Source: Actinacidiphila cocklensis
GTDB taxonomy: Bacteria; Actinomycetota; Actinomycetes; Streptomycetales; Streptomycetaceae
DNA: 64,000 bases
Assembly (NCBI RefSeq): GCF_907177275.1
Contig: NZ_CAJSLV010000001.1
Span: 62,001-126,000, forward strand
Direction: 5' to 3'
Of this stretch, positions 43,201-52,797 are shown in pieces. Position 1 is the stretch's first letter. Every line of letters starts with the position of its first letter. The notes beneath the pieces are model-generated. The model saw nothing but the letters and a program-made list of their open reading frames with translations. It did not search any database and was not told the DNA's origin. Made by a program: the position numbers and the translations under genes.

Positions 43201-46200
43201 ATGCAAAGACCCCTCATACGTGTCGCGGTATCCGCCTCCGCGGCCCTGGCCGCGGTGCTGGCCGCGTCCATGACCCCGGTCGCCGGCGCCACCCCACGCG
43301 TCGGCGCCACCTTCGAGGCGCTGGACCCGGCTGTCACCTCGGCGGTGCACACCGTCGCCCTGGTGACCGGCGACACCGTCGTCGTCACCGACCACGGTGG
43401 CAGTCGCCTCGTCGCGTTCAAGCCCGGGCCCGGCGACCCCTCGGGTGGTGCGGCCATCACCCAGTTCGGCCGGAACATCACCGTCGTCCCCGACGAGGCA
43501 CGTGGACTACTGGACACCGGTGCGCTCGACTCCCGCCTCTTCGACGTCAGTTCCCTCATCGACCAGGGCTACGACGACGGCACGGCCCTACCGGTCATCG
43601 TCCAGGGCAGCGGTGGCGCGGGGAGCGTCCCTTCGGTCCCTGGCGCCACGCGGATCCGAACCCTGCCGTCCATGCGCGCCCTGGCGGCCCGCGTGACGGG
43701 GCACCAGTCGCACGCGTTCTGGACCGGCCTGCGCGACCGCAAAGGCGGTGCCACGGCGAGCCGGCTGGCCGGAGGCGTCCGCAAGGTCTGGCTCGACGCC
43801 CGCGTCAAGGCGGCCGACGACGTGAGCAACGCGCAGATCGGTGCCCCCCAGGCGTGGGCCGCCGGATACGACGGGACGGGCGTCGACGTCGCCGTGCTGG
43901 ACACCGGCATCGACGCGACGCACCCGGACCTGGCGGGAAAGGTCGTCGACGCGCAGAACTTCAGCACCTCCGCCGACACCGTGGACCGCTTCGGCCACGG
44001 GACCCACGTCGCGTCCATCATCGCGGGCAGCGGTGCCGCCTCCGGCGGGAAGTACAAGGGCGTCGCGCCCGGCGCGCGCCTGCTCGTCGGCAAGGTGCTC
44101 GGCGACGACGGCTCCGGCACGGAGGACTCCGTGATCGCCGGCATGCAGTGGGCGGCCGGCAAGGCGCGCGTCATCAGCATGAGCCTGGGCAGCAGCCAGC
44201 CGAGCGACGGCACCGACCCGATCAGCGCCGCCGTGGACTCCCTGACGGCGTCGACCGGATCGCTCTTCGTGATCGCGGCGGGCAACACCGGCCCCGACCC
44301 GATCACGATCGGATCCCCGGGCGCGGCAGCCTCTGCGCTCACCGTCGCCGCCGTCGACCGCAACGACGCCGTCGCCTCCTTCTCCAGCCGCGGCCCGCTG
44401 CTCGGCCTGGGCGCGACCCTCAAGCCCGACATCGCCGCGCCCGGCGTGGACATCGTCGCGGCCCGGGCCGCCGGGACCAGCATGGGTACGCCGCTCGACG
44501 CCGATTACACCAGCGCCAGCGGCACGTCGATGGCCACACCGCACGTCTCGGCCGCCGCGGCCATCCTCGCCGAGGAACACCCGGCGTGGGGCGCCGCCGA
44601 CATCAAGGGCGCGCTGATGTCCAGCGCCAAGGTCCTGCAGGCGGGTGCCCTCGCGGACGGTGCCGGACGCGTCGACCTGGTCTCGGCCCTCAAGGACACG
44701 GTCTGGGGCACCGACGCCTACTTCGGCGACTGGACGTCAGGGCAGACCGGCGACGCGATCACCCGCACGATCACCTTCCACAACACCGCCACCACCACCG
44801 TCACCCTGCACCTCGGCAGGAGCCTGACCGTCGACGGCGGACCGGCCGACGACGCCGCACTCACCCTCGCCGACAGCACGCTGACGCTGCCCGCGGGCGG
44901 TGACGCAACCGAGAGTGTGACCCTCGACCCGGCGCAGGCCACCACCCCCGGTACCTACACCGGCACCGTCACGGCCACCGCCGACGACGGCACCGCCGCG
45001 CACGCCACGGTGGCGTTCACCCGCGACCAGCCGGACTTCCACATCACCCTCAAGGGCCTGATGCACGACGGCACTCCTGCCGGACCGGCCTCCAGCGTGG
45101 TGCTCTACGACCTCAGGTCCAACAATCCGCCCAGGCAACTTCGCTTCGGCGCCGACGGCACGGCGAGCGCCACGGTCAAGCCGGGCCGATACGCCGTACT
45201 CGGCACCATGGGCAACAGCGGCTCGCAGGTGACCTTCGCCTTTCCTGACGTCACCGTGACCGACCACGACGTCACGCTGACCGCCGACGGACGCCAGGGG
45301 CAGCCGCTGGTCGCCGGCCCGCCGCAGCGCACCGATCCTGGAGCCGTGGCGGTCTCCGTCAGCCGCAGGTCCGCCGAGCAGGCCGTCGGCGTCGCCACGA
45401 CCGTGATCACCAGCACCTGGTACGCCCAGTACGTGATCCCCTCGGACAAGCCCTCGGACGGCGTGCTCAACGAGACCGTCCACTGGTCCCTGGAGGCACC
45501 GGCGATCACCGCCTCCGCGCGACTGCCCCGGGGACAGGTCGACCTCGGCGCCGTCGCCGTCAGCTACTCCGGCCGCTTCGACGGAACCCGTCGTCTCGAT
45601 GTGGCCGACGTCGGCCTCGGAACGGCTGCCGAGCTCGCCGGGCGCGACCTCACCGGCAAGCTCGCCCTCGTCCGGTTGGGCACCGAGAGCGTCTACACGC
45701 TGCTGCCCCGGATCGCCGCCGCAGGACCCGCCGCCATCATGCTCGTGAACAGCAGCGACAGCCCGCCGGCCGCCGGCGTGCAACTCGCCGTTCCCGCCTT
45801 CGGAGTGGGCCGCAGCGTCGGTGAGCAGATCGCGGCCTCCGCCTCCGAACGGAGGACCACGGTGGCCGTCAGCTCCCACACCCACCCGCCCTACTCCTAC
45901 GAACTGCTCATGGCACGCCAGGGACAGCTCCCCGCGGACCAGAGGTACGCCCCGGCCCCGTCCGAACTCGCCACCCTGGACACGGCGACCTACACCTCCG
46001 CCACCGACCCGGCCACGACCGCCTGGGCACAGTACGCCTGGCTTGGCGTGAGCACGCTGACCGGCGGCGGCACCGGTATGTTCCACTTCTCCAGCCCGGG
46101 CACGACGGAGAAGGTCTACGTCACCGCGAAGGACGCGCGGTGGTCGGGGACAGTCGCACCTGCCAACGCGGCGAGCCAGTTCTCCTTGCCCCTCCAGACG

Positions 46201-46902
46201 TACGCGGCGGGGCGGACCGCGCACCTGTCCTGGTTCGAGCCGGTGCTCCACCCGGCGACCCCGTCCACCTCCGGCTCCGGTCTGCTCCAGCGCACCGGCG
46301 ACACCATGGACGTGGTGATCCCCGTGTGGGCTGACGGCTCGGCGCGCAGTTTCCAGTCGCTGCCCGGTGCCGGTGACACCAGCGCGTTCAGGATGTACGT
46401 CAACGGCTCCCTGGCCGGCTCGCTGACCGCTCCGTTCTTCGAGGTGAAGAACCTGCCGGCGGCCAGGAGCACGTACCGCTTCGAGCTGGACCAGCAGCAG
46501 ACCGGCGCCTGGCGGAGCGTCAGCACCGAGGCTCACACGGCCTGGACGTTCTCCTCCGCCCACCAGGACGGCGACACCGCGGCGAACCTGCCGCTGCTCT
46601 TCGCCGACTACGACCTGAAGGGGATCTCCCTGCAGTCGACGGTAAAGCCGGGCAGTCACCCGCTCGCCCTCGCCTTCCGGGAGGCGGGAGGCGCCGCGAA
46701 CGTCTCGGCCGCGAGCGTCAGCGTCTCCTACGACCACGGAGTCACCTGGCAGCACCTGCCTTCCCGGTACTCCGGCAGTTCCCTGAGCACGGTCCTCGTC
46801 GTGCCGCACGGCGCCCCGTCCGTGTCGCTTCGGGTCCATGCCGCGGACACCGGCGACAGCGCTCTCGACCAGACGATCCTGGACGCGGTGCGGGTGGGCT
46901 GA
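43201..46902 (+). CDS. Secreted S8 (subtilisin-family) serine protease, large form
   Basis: 1233 residues. After a signal peptide (to about residue 30) and ~175-residue propeptide comes the S8 domain with Asp234 (VAVLDTGID), His266 (FGHGTHVAS) and Ser443 (SGTSMATPH). A long C-terminal part contains beta-domains and a PA-like insert (GKLALVRLGTESVYT, IMLVNSSDSPPAAGV) that may help bind substrate. It is an exported protease. GGAAGGAG lies 10-12 nt before the ATG; the long in-frame upstream extension is discarded. A very strong terminator follows. Confidence 0.92.
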   Translation: MQRPLIRVAVSASAALAAVLAASMTPVAGATPRVGATFEALDPAVTSAVHTVALVTGDTVVVTDHGGSRLVAFKPGPGDPSGGAAITQFGRNITVVPDEARGLLDTGALDSRLFDVSSLIDQGYDDGTALPVIVQGSGGAGSVPSVPGATRIRTLPSMRALAARVTGHQSHAFWTGLRDRKGGATASRLAGGVRKVWLDARVKAADDVSNAQIGAPQAWAAGYDGTGVDVAVLDTGIDATHPDLAGKVVDAQNFSTSADTVDRFGHGTHVASIIAGSGAASGGKYKGVAPGARLLVGKVLGDDGSGTEDSVIAGMQWAAGKARVISMSLGSSQPSDGTDPISAAVDSLTASTGSLFVIAAGNTGPDPITIGSPGAAASALTVAAVDRNDAVASFSSRGPLLGLGATLKPDIAAPGVDIVAARAAGTSMGTPLDADYTSASGTSMATPHVSAAAAILAEEHPAWGAADIKGALMSSAKVLQAGALADGAGRVDLVSALKDTVWGTDAYFGDWTSGQTGDAITRTITFHNTATTTVTLHLGRSLTVDGGPADDAALTLADSTLTLPAGGDATESVTLDPAQATTPGTYTGTVTATADDGTAAHATVAFTRDQPDFHITLKGLMHDGTPAGPASSVVLYDLRSNNPPRQLRFGADGTASATVKPGRYAVLGTMGNSGSQVTFAFPDVTVTDHDVTLTADGRQGQPLVAGPPQRTDPGAVAVSVSRRSAEQAVGVATTVITSTWYAQYVIPSDKPSDGVLNETVHWSLEAPAITASARLPRGQVDLGAVAVSYSGRFDGTRRLDVADVGLGTAAELAGRDLTGKLALVRLGTESVYTLLPRIAAAGPAAIMLVNSSDSPPAAGVQLAVPAFGVGRSVGEQIAASASERRTTVAVSSHTHPPYSYELLMARQGQLPADQRYAPAPSELATLDTATYTSATDPATTAWAQYAWLGVSTLTGGGTGMFHFSSPGTTEKVYVTAKDARWSGTVAPANAASQFSLPLQTYAAGRTAHLSWFEPVLHPATPSTSGSGLLQRTGDTMDVVIPVWADGSARSFQSLPGAGDTSAFRMYVNGSLAGSLTAPFFEVKNLPAARSTYRFELDQQQTGAWRSVSTEAHTAWTFSSAHQDGDTAANLPLLFADYDLKGISLQSTVKPGSHPLALAFREAGGAANVSAASVSVSYDHGVTWQHLPSRYSGSSLSTVLVVPHGAPSVSLRVHAADTGDSALDQTILDAVRVG

Positions 46903-46919
46903 CAGCCCACCCGCACATC

Positions 46920-46956
46920 GGCCCGCGCCCCCCGGAGCCACCGGGGGGCGCGGGCC
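46920..46956 (+). terminator. Strong intrinsic terminator of the S8 gene
   Basis: A perfect 16-bp stem (46920-46935 with 46941-46956), 5-nt loop, followed by TTTC, 18 nt after the S8 stop. Confidence 0.8.
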
Positions 46957-47010
46957 TTTCCGCCTTGGCGTTGGACCAGGAGCCGGCCGCCCGACCTGAG
47001 GGCGCGACAA

Positions 47011-47055
47011 CGCCGGTGGCGTGCCCCCGCGTCAGGCGAGGGCACGCCACCGGCG
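47011..47055 (-). terminator. Terminator hairpin of S53 copy B
   Basis: A perfect 16-bp stem (CGCCGGTGGCGTGCCC at 47011-47026 with 47040-47055), loop 13 nt, just past the stop of the minus-strand S53 gene. Together with the hairpin at 46920 it separates two convergent protease genes. Confidence 0.7.
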
Positions 47056-47062
47056 TCTCAGC

Positions 47063-50000
47063 TCAGCCGCAGGCAGCGAGCGGCTGGAGTGTGAAGGCCA
47101 GGGTGGCCGTCGCCCCGGCCTTGAGCTTCACCTTCTGCGTCTGCGGCCGCCAGCGGTCGGCGGCCGCCGTGACCTGGAACGGGCTGTTCCTGGTGTTCAC
47201 CCAGTAGACGAACCCGCCGTCGGCCGAGGTCGTCACCGCGTAGTCGGCGGACGCGGAATCGATTTCCACGACCGCTCCCGCGAGCGGCGAGGTGGCGGTG
47301 CACCCGGCGCCCGAAACGGTGCCGGTGATCCGCCCCCAGGTCTTCGGCGGTGCCACCGTCATGGTGACCCCTACCAGGGGGGTGCCGTACGGGGTGTTGT
47401 GGTCGAGTACCAGCTGGGCGCTGTAGGTGCCGGGCTGGGCGATGGCCGAGGCGTCGGTGCCGACGGTCACGGTGACGCTCTGGCCGGGTTGGACGGTCAG
47501 GCTCGCGGGGCTCTCCGAGAGCCAGTTGACGTCCGAGGACTCGGTGCACTGGTCGTAGCCGGGCAGCATCTCGCTCGTGGCGACGGTGGTGAAGCTGCCG
47601 GCGGAGCCGCCGATGCGGTAGAGGCCGCAGGCGCCGGCCGACCGGTAGAGGGTGACCGGGGCGTTCGGGACCGGCTGCCAGCTGTCGGCCGCCGGATCGT
47701 ATGCCCAGCCCTGGTTGGTGACCAGGGTGTTGTTGCCGGTGACGCCACCGGAGACCACCAGGGTGCCGTTGGCGGCCGTGTAGCTGCCGCCCCACAGGTC
47801 GACCGGCATCCGGGCGACCGAGGTCCATGCGTCGGCCGCCGGGTCGTAGGTGTAGGCCGCCCAGTAGGTCGCCGTGGTGGAGTCGCCGCCGGCGCAGTAC
47901 AGCGAGCCGGTGATGCCGCCGCAGGCCTCCCAGGCCACGGGGAGGGGGTAGTTGGCGCCCCGGCTCCAGGTGTTGCTCGCCGGGTCGTAGATCTGTACGT
48001 CGGTGTGGCCGCAGGTGGTGGCGTCGCAGCCGCCGACGACGTAGAGCCTGCCGCCGAGGACGGCCGTGCCCGAGCCGCCGTAGCCGTGGGGGATCGGGGC
48101 GCCCGTGGTCCAGGTGTCCGTGACCGGGTCGTAGATGTCCAGGGTGGTGAGGGTGGGGCCGCTGTTGCCCCAGCCGCCGGTCAGGTAGTACTTGCCGTCG
48201 ATGAACGCGCCGGCTCCCGCGTCGCGGGGCTCGGGCATCGTGGCGGTGGCGGTCCAGTTCCCGCTCTGCGTGTCGTAGACGTAGCCGGTGTCCCTTGCCG
48301 TTGCCGAGCTGGCGCCGCCGAAGGAGTAGACCTTGCCCTGGTAGGTGCCGGCGTTGCTGTCCATGACCGCTGTGGGGAAGTCGGCGAGAGATGACCAGGA
48401 GGCGTCGGCGGGTGCGGCCTCGGGCGCGGCCTTGGACGGCGAGGCCTGGGCCGCGGCGGCCCCGGTCGGGGAGAGCGGCGAGAAGGTGCCCTTCACCTGC
48501 TTCAGCGGGGCGCCGGTCCGGTCCTGGCCGGTGCTGTTGGCCTTGGCCGCGTCGGCCGTGAAGGCGGCGCCGCGCTCGTGGATCGTCACCGCGGCCGGCG
48601 CGCTGCCGGTGTTGCTGACGGTGAGTTGCGTGGACTCCTTCCCGCCGAGGGTGGCGAGGGTGCTGAGGCCGGTCTGCTTCACGGTGATGCGGCCCGCGGT
48701 CAGCGCCGCGTCGCCCAGGACGGGGGTGTTCCGGCTGACCGTCAGCGTCCTGGTGGCGGTGGCGTAGTGCGCATCGCTCGCCGTCAACTGCCGGTCGCCG
48801 GTGGCCGGGACGAACAGCTGGTAGAAGCCGTCGCCCTGCCCCGGGTCGGGCGCTGAAGTGACGCTCGCGCCGTCCACCGTGACCTTGGCTCCGTTCAGCG
48901 CAGCCCCGGTGTTGGCGTCGGTGATCGTGCCCGCGACCAGGCCGCCGGTCTGCGCATCGCAGCTGCGGGTGCCGACGAAGGCGTCGTCGATGGCCCACCA
49001 GTAGTCCCAGGAGGTGCTGAGGCCGTAGTGGAAGCGGATGCGGACGTCGCTCTGGTGCGCGGCCTGCGGGACCGGGATGGTCTCCAGCTTCGGGCCGCGG
49101 CCGTCGTTGGCCTTCCAGACCTGGGTCCAGGTGGTGCCGCCGTCGGTGCTGAGGGAGACCCAGACGCCGTTGCCGTACATCTCGTAGTAGTCGGAGTGGA
49201 ATCCGATGACCGGGTCGTCCACGTTCGTGAGGTCGTAGACGGGGGAGTCGAGGTCGCTCTGGATGCCGGCGCCCAGACCCAGCTTCTTGGCGTCGACGAT
49301 CGCGAAGCCGCCGGTCCCACCGGTCTGGTTGGGCTGACTGATGTCGTCGAAGGCCCAGCCGCCGAGCGCCGTGGAGTTGGTGACGGTCCAACCGGCGGGC
49401 AACGAGCCGCCCTCGAAGTCCGAGTGGCCGCCTGTGTAGTCCGCCGCGTAGCCCGGGGCGTAGCAGAGGTCCTGGTCGATGCCGAGTTTCAGGTCCGCGG
49501 TGACCGGGCTGGTGCCCGCCGAGGTCAGGTCCACGGTCTGGTCGAGCGGCCGGTAGCCGCGGGCGACCGCGGCGGCGTGCAGGGTGTAGGAGGTGCCGGT
49601 GGGCAGGTCGACGGAGAACTTGCCGGTCAGCGGGTCGGTGTAGATCGGTGCGCCCGGGCGTCCCGGGATGGTGATCGCGGCGTACAGCGGCCAGCCCTGG
49701 CCGGAGCCGTCGGTGACCGTGCCGGAGACCGACGCCTTCGGCTGGGGGACGAGAGTGAAGTCCATCACGGTGTCCGCGCCCTGGGACACGGTCGTGGTGG
49801 CGGTCTTCTGCCCGTATCCGAAGGCGCTGACCGCAAGGGTCTGGTCACCGGTGGGCAGGGTCAGGCGGTAGCCGCCGTCTGCTCCGGTGGTCGCGGTGGC
49901 GTCGCCGACCGCGACCGTCGCTCCGGACACCGGGTTGCCGGTGACGGAGTCCGTGACCTTTCCGCTGACCTGGCCCTGCTCGCCGGGTGCGCGGAAGGCG

Positions 50001-51202
50001 GCGAGGCCTGACGGGGTGCCCAGGCCGGTGGGCCCGTCCCAGCCGCTGCCGGCCGTGCAGATGCCGCCGCCGCAGCCGCCGTTGCTGCCACTGGTGACAT
50101 CGTGCAGGTCGGCGATGTCCTGGTACGGGTAGGAGTTGGGATAGGTGCCACTCTGCGGTGTCCCGGCCAGCGCGTACACGGAGGCGACGATCGGGGCTGC
50201 GGCGCTGGTGCCGCCGAAGACGCCCCAGCCGGTCTCCTCGTAGGAGTCGTAGACCGCGACGCCGGTGGCCGGGTCGGCGACTGCGGAGACATCGGCCTCC
50301 GAGCGCTTCGGGCAGGCGCTGTCGTGCTGGAAGGACGGCTTGGCGAAGTAGGCGGAGCAGCCGCTGCCGCCCAGGCTCCAGGCGCTCTCGGCGAAGCCCC
50401 GTGTGCTGGAGTCGCGGGCCAGCGTGGTGCCGCCGACCGCGGTGACGTGCGAGGAGGTCGCCGGATAGGAGGATCCGAAGCCCGAGTCCCCGGTGCTGGC
50501 GGTGATGACGACGCCGGGGTGGTCGTACGCGGGATCGAGGGAGGTGACCGCGGGCTGCTCGCTGCCGCCGTAGCTGTTGGACACGTACCCGGCGCCCAGC
50601 AGCACCGCGGTGTTCTCGGCCGCGGCCAGGTCGGTCAGCAGCGCGGAGTCGGCTTCGACGAGGACGATATGCGCGTTGGGCGCGACCGCGGAGACCATGT
50701 CGAGGTCGAGGGAGATCTCACCGGCCCAGGACGGGTTGGCCGCGGGGTGGCTGCTGCCGCCGCGCTGGTCCGTCTTCCGGAAGCAGCCGTTGGCGGTGGT
50801 GCAGGCCGGGAGCCCGTACTGGGCGCGGTAGACCGCGAGATCGGCTTCCGCGTTCGGGTCGTCGTAGGCGTCGACGACCGCGACGGTCGGAGTGCCGGTC
50901 CCGGTGGCGGGCAGCCCGTAGGCGGAGTGCAGGTCGGCGGGGCCGTAGCCGCTGGGCAGCGCCATCGGCACCACACCGGCGCGGGCGGTGACGTCGGTGC
51001 GGCGCAGCGCCATGCAGGCGGCCTCGCCTGTTTTCGGCGCCGCGCACACATGGACGGTGGGGGCGGTGGCCGGAGTCGCCGCACCCGGGCTCGGCGGGGT
51101 CGCCGCTGCGGGTATCTGCTGGCACAGGCCCAGGACGAGCGCCAGCCCGACGCCGAGTGCGGCGGCTGGGCCGCGGCGTGCCGGGCCTCTCGTGTTGCGC
51201 AA
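47063..51202 (-). CDS. Giant secreted S53 protease with kelch propeller, copy B
   Basis: 1379 residues with the same domain order as copy A: signal peptide, S53 domain with Glu162 and Asp166 (GEISLDLD) and Ser333 (GGTSAAAP), carboxypeptidase-regulatory-type domains (VTDSVTGNPVSGATV; ITDANTGAALNGAKV), MAM-like domain (WTVTNSTALGGWAFDD), kelch propeller (GKVYSFGG, GKYYLTGG, GRLYVVGG, GSLYCAGG) and a closing beta-domain. The start is a TTG at 51202 with GAGGAGGAACC directly upstream and no better in-frame start nearby; a longer in-frame extension to 51463 overlaps the promoter. The promoter carries the SARP-type repeat. Confidence 0.9.
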   Translation of the reverse strand: MRNTRGPARRGPAAALGVGLALVLGLCQQIPAAATPPSPGAATPATAPTVHVCAAPKTGEAACMALRRTDVTARAGVVPMALPSGYGPADLHSAYGLPATGTGTPTVAVVDAYDDPNAEADLAVYRAQYGLPACTTANGCFRKTDQRGGSSHPAANPSWAGEISLDLDMVSAVAPNAHIVLVEADSALLTDLAAAENTAVLLGAGYVSNSYGGSEQPAVTSLDPAYDHPGVVITASTGDSGFGSSYPATSSHVTAVGGTTLARDSSTRGFAESAWSLGGSGCSAYFAKPSFQHDSACPKRSEADVSAVADPATGVAVYDSYEETGWGVFGGTSAAAPIVASVYALAGTPQSGTYPNSYPYQDIADLHDVTSGSNGGCGGGICTAGSGWDGPTGLGTPSGLAAFRAPGEQGQVSGKVTDSVTGNPVSGATVAVGDATATTGADGGYRLTLPTGDQTLAVSAFGYGQKTATTTVSQGADTVMDFTLVPQPKASVSGTVTDGSGQGWPLYAAITIPGRPGAPIYTDPLTGKFSVDLPTGTSYTLHAAAVARGYRPLDQTVDLTSAGTSPVTADLKLGIDQDLCYAPGYAADYTGGHSDFEGGSLPAGWTVTNSTALGGWAFDDISQPNQTGGTGGFAIVDAKKLGLGAGIQSDLDSPVYDLTNVDDPVIGFHSDYYEMYGNGVWVSLSTDGGTTWTQVWKANDGRGPKLETIPVPQAAHQSDVRIRFHYGLSTSWDYWWAIDDAFVGTRSCDAQTGGLVAGTITDANTGAALNGAKVTVDGASVTSAPDPGQGDGFYQLFVPATGDRQLTASDAHYATATRTLTVSRNTPVLGDAALTAGRITVKQTGLSTLATLGGKESTQLTVSNTGSAPAAVTIHERGAAFTADAAKANSTGQDRTGAPLKQVKGTFSPLSPTGAAAAQASPSKAAPEAAPADASWSSLADFPTAVMDSNAGTYQGKVYSFGGASSATARDTGYVYDTQSGNWTATATMPEPRDAGAGAFIDGKYYLTGGWGNSGPTLTTLDIYDPVTDTWTTGAPIPHGYGGSGTAVLGGRLYVVGGCDATTCGHTDVQIYDPASNTWSRGANYPLPVAWEACGGITGSLYCAGGDSTTATYWAAYTYDPAADAWTSVARMPVDLWGGSYTAANGTLVVSGGVTGNNTLVTNQGWAYDPAADSWQPVPNAPVTLYRSAGACGLYRIGGSAGSFTTVATSEMLPGYDQCTESSDVNWLSESPASLTVQPGQSVTVTVGTDASAIAQPGTYSAQLVLDHNTPYGTPLVGVTMTVAPPKTWGRITGTVSGAGCTATSPLAGAVVEIDSASADYAVTTSADGGFVYWVNTRNSPFQVTAAADRWRPQTQKVKLKAGATATLAFTLQPLAACG

Positions 51203-51394
51203 GGTTCCTCCTCGGAACGGACGTGGCCGGCGGGTCTCGACAGCGCTGCGCCTCGTGCGGGTGGGCCCGCGGGTGGGCTGGGTCAGCGTCCACGCGGACT
51301 TTCGGCTGACGGACTGCGGCCATGACGCGGCAGCAGAAGACCGGATCGCCACGCTGCCGCATACGCCGGCGGTGGTTCCGCCGACTGATCGGCA

Positions 51395-51428
51395 AGGTTG
51401 CCGGGAAGGAGTTACCGGGCCGTTACCG
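51395..51428 (-). promoter_or_regulatory. SARP-type direct repeat and -10 before S53 copy B
   Basis: On the minus strand CGGTAAC occurs twice, at 51428-51422 and 51417-51411, an exact repeat with an 11-bp period. CAACCT (51400-51395) is 10 bp after it in the -10 position, a weaker match than TAGCGT of the other two sites. It leaves a leader of about 190 nt before the TTG start. Confidence 0.6.
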
Positions 51429-51484
51429 CACTTCGGGAGGGCGGCCCTCGGCGAGGGGCGCACCCTGCCGTCGGACCGGGGCAG

Positions 51485-52513
51485 TTACCCGGCGTCGGTG
51501 TCGGACGGCTTGACCCAGCCCCGATCGCGGGCGAGCAGGGCCGCCTGGAAGCGGGTCCTTGCGCCCAGCGTCTCCATGATCGAGCTGACATGCTTCTGCA
51601 CCGTTCGCCGGCTGGTGCCCAGTGCCCTGGCGATGGATTCGTCCTTCAGCCCGCTCGACATCAGCAGCAGGACCCGCTGGGCGCGCTCGTCCAGCTCGGC
51701 CGGGCGCCCGGGATCGGCGAGCGGCCCCATCGGGACCGCGCGTATCCAGATGCTCTCGAAGAGCGCGATCAGGACGTCCAGGAGCGGTGAGGGGCGGACG
51801 ATGAGCGAGCCGGCCCCGGGGTCTTCGGTCCGGAGCGGGACGAACCCGATGGTGCGGTCCATCAGCAGGAGCTTCATGGGCAGTTCGCCGATGAGCCGCG
51901 CCTCTTCGCCGAGGGCGACGCTGTCCTGGGCCACTCCCAGCGTGAACGGGTCGTCGACCGCCCTGCTGTCGTAGACGGTCCGGTAGTGGACGCCCCGCCG
52001 GATCCCCTCGCGTTCGCTGCGCAGTACCTGGTCGACGTCCTGCCGTCGGCCGGGCACGACGTACGGGGGCATGGTGAAGACGGAGAGTTCCCGTTTCGCG
52101 CTGTCCAGCAGATGCGCGTAGTGCCGCAGCACCTGGCGTTCGCCGACCACGACCTCCAGCAGGTCGGCAGGCGCGCCCCGGCCGCCGAACTCGCGGTAGC
52201 GGCTCTGCAGTTCCTTGGCGTACAGGCGGACCTGGGCGAGTTCGTCGCCCCGCCGCAGGACAAGGGAGTCCAGGGCCAGCTCCGGGGGCCGAGCACTGTA
52301 CTGCGGGGGCTGGGTGGGAGAGCGCACGATCAGGAACTGGTCCTCCAGCAGGACCAGCGCCTCGCCGACGAGAGAGAGCGGGATGCCGACGTCCTGCGCG
52401 ACAGCGGTGGACGTCTGGCCGGTGCCGGCCTCCACCAGGAAGACGTACACGCGCTCGGCCACAGGTCCCAGACCGAGAGCGGCGAGGCCGGGCCGCGACT
52501 CCGGGGTGAACAA
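51485..52513 (-). CDS. TrmB-type / LuxR-type transcriptional regulator, copy 2
   Basis: 342 residues, same plan as copy 1: N-terminal helix (ALGLGPVAERVYVFLVEAG), middle effector region (GVHYRTVYDSRAVDD; LPMKLLLMDRTIGFVPL) and C-terminal LuxR helix-turn-helix (MSSGLKDESIARALGTSRRT). The TTG at 52513 is preferred to a GTG at 52612 because GGAGG lies four bases before it, the N-terminus then aligns with copy 1, and a good promoter lies between the two. It is divergent from S53 copy C and lies upstream of copy B on the same strand. Confidence 0.8.
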   Translation of the reverse strand: MFTPESRPGLAALGLGPVAERVYVFLVEAGTGQTSTAVAQDVGIPLSLVGEALVLLEDQFLIVRSPTQPPQYSARPPELALDSLVLRRGDELAQVRLYAKELQSRYREFGGRGAPADLLEVVVGERQVLRHYAHLLDSAKRELSVFTMPPYVVPGRRQDVDQVLRSEREGIRRGVHYRTVYDSRAVDDPFTLGVAQDSVALGEEARLIGELPMKLLLMDRTIGFVPLRTEDPGAGSLIVRPSPLLDVLIALFESIWIRAVPMGPLADPGRPAELDERAQRVLLLMSSGLKDESIARALGTSRRTVQKHVSSIMETLGARTRFQAALLARDRGWVKPSDTDAG

Positions 52514-52583
52514 GGGGCCTCCATGGCTGCACGTGCGGGCAGCAGATCCGATCCCTTCCGCTGCCGCCTCCCTGATTCGGTGC

Positions 52584-52611
52584 ATAGTACAACGGAAGCA
52601 CCCGATGTCCA
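52584..52611 (-). promoter_or_regulatory. Promoter of TrmB-LuxR regulator 2
   Basis: On the minus strand TGGACA (52611-52606), 16 bp and TACTAT (52589-52584) form a near-consensus housekeeping promoter. Its position between the two possible starts supports the downstream TTG at 52513. Confidence 0.6.
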
Positions 52612-52797
52612 CCCCCCTGTCCGCTCCCGGCGTCGCGCCAGGTTCCGGGAAAGGCTGCTTCTCATCTGCGCACCTTCCCGTATCCGAAGTTCATCGACCT
52701 TGTGACGGTCGGCGGAGGAACAGAGAGTGAACTCCGCCGCCCACCATCGCGGTCGTCGCCTCCCGCGTACTTCACGAAGATCTGGGGTCCCCTTCCC

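Noticed and set aside
51203..51463. N-terminal extension of S53 copy B
   Set aside because: It would run through the SARP-type promoter; the TTG at 51202 has a strong ribosome binding site and starts the signal peptide.
52702..52797. N-terminal extension of S53 copy C
   Set aside because: The extension has no signal peptide features; ATG 52798 begins a typical one.
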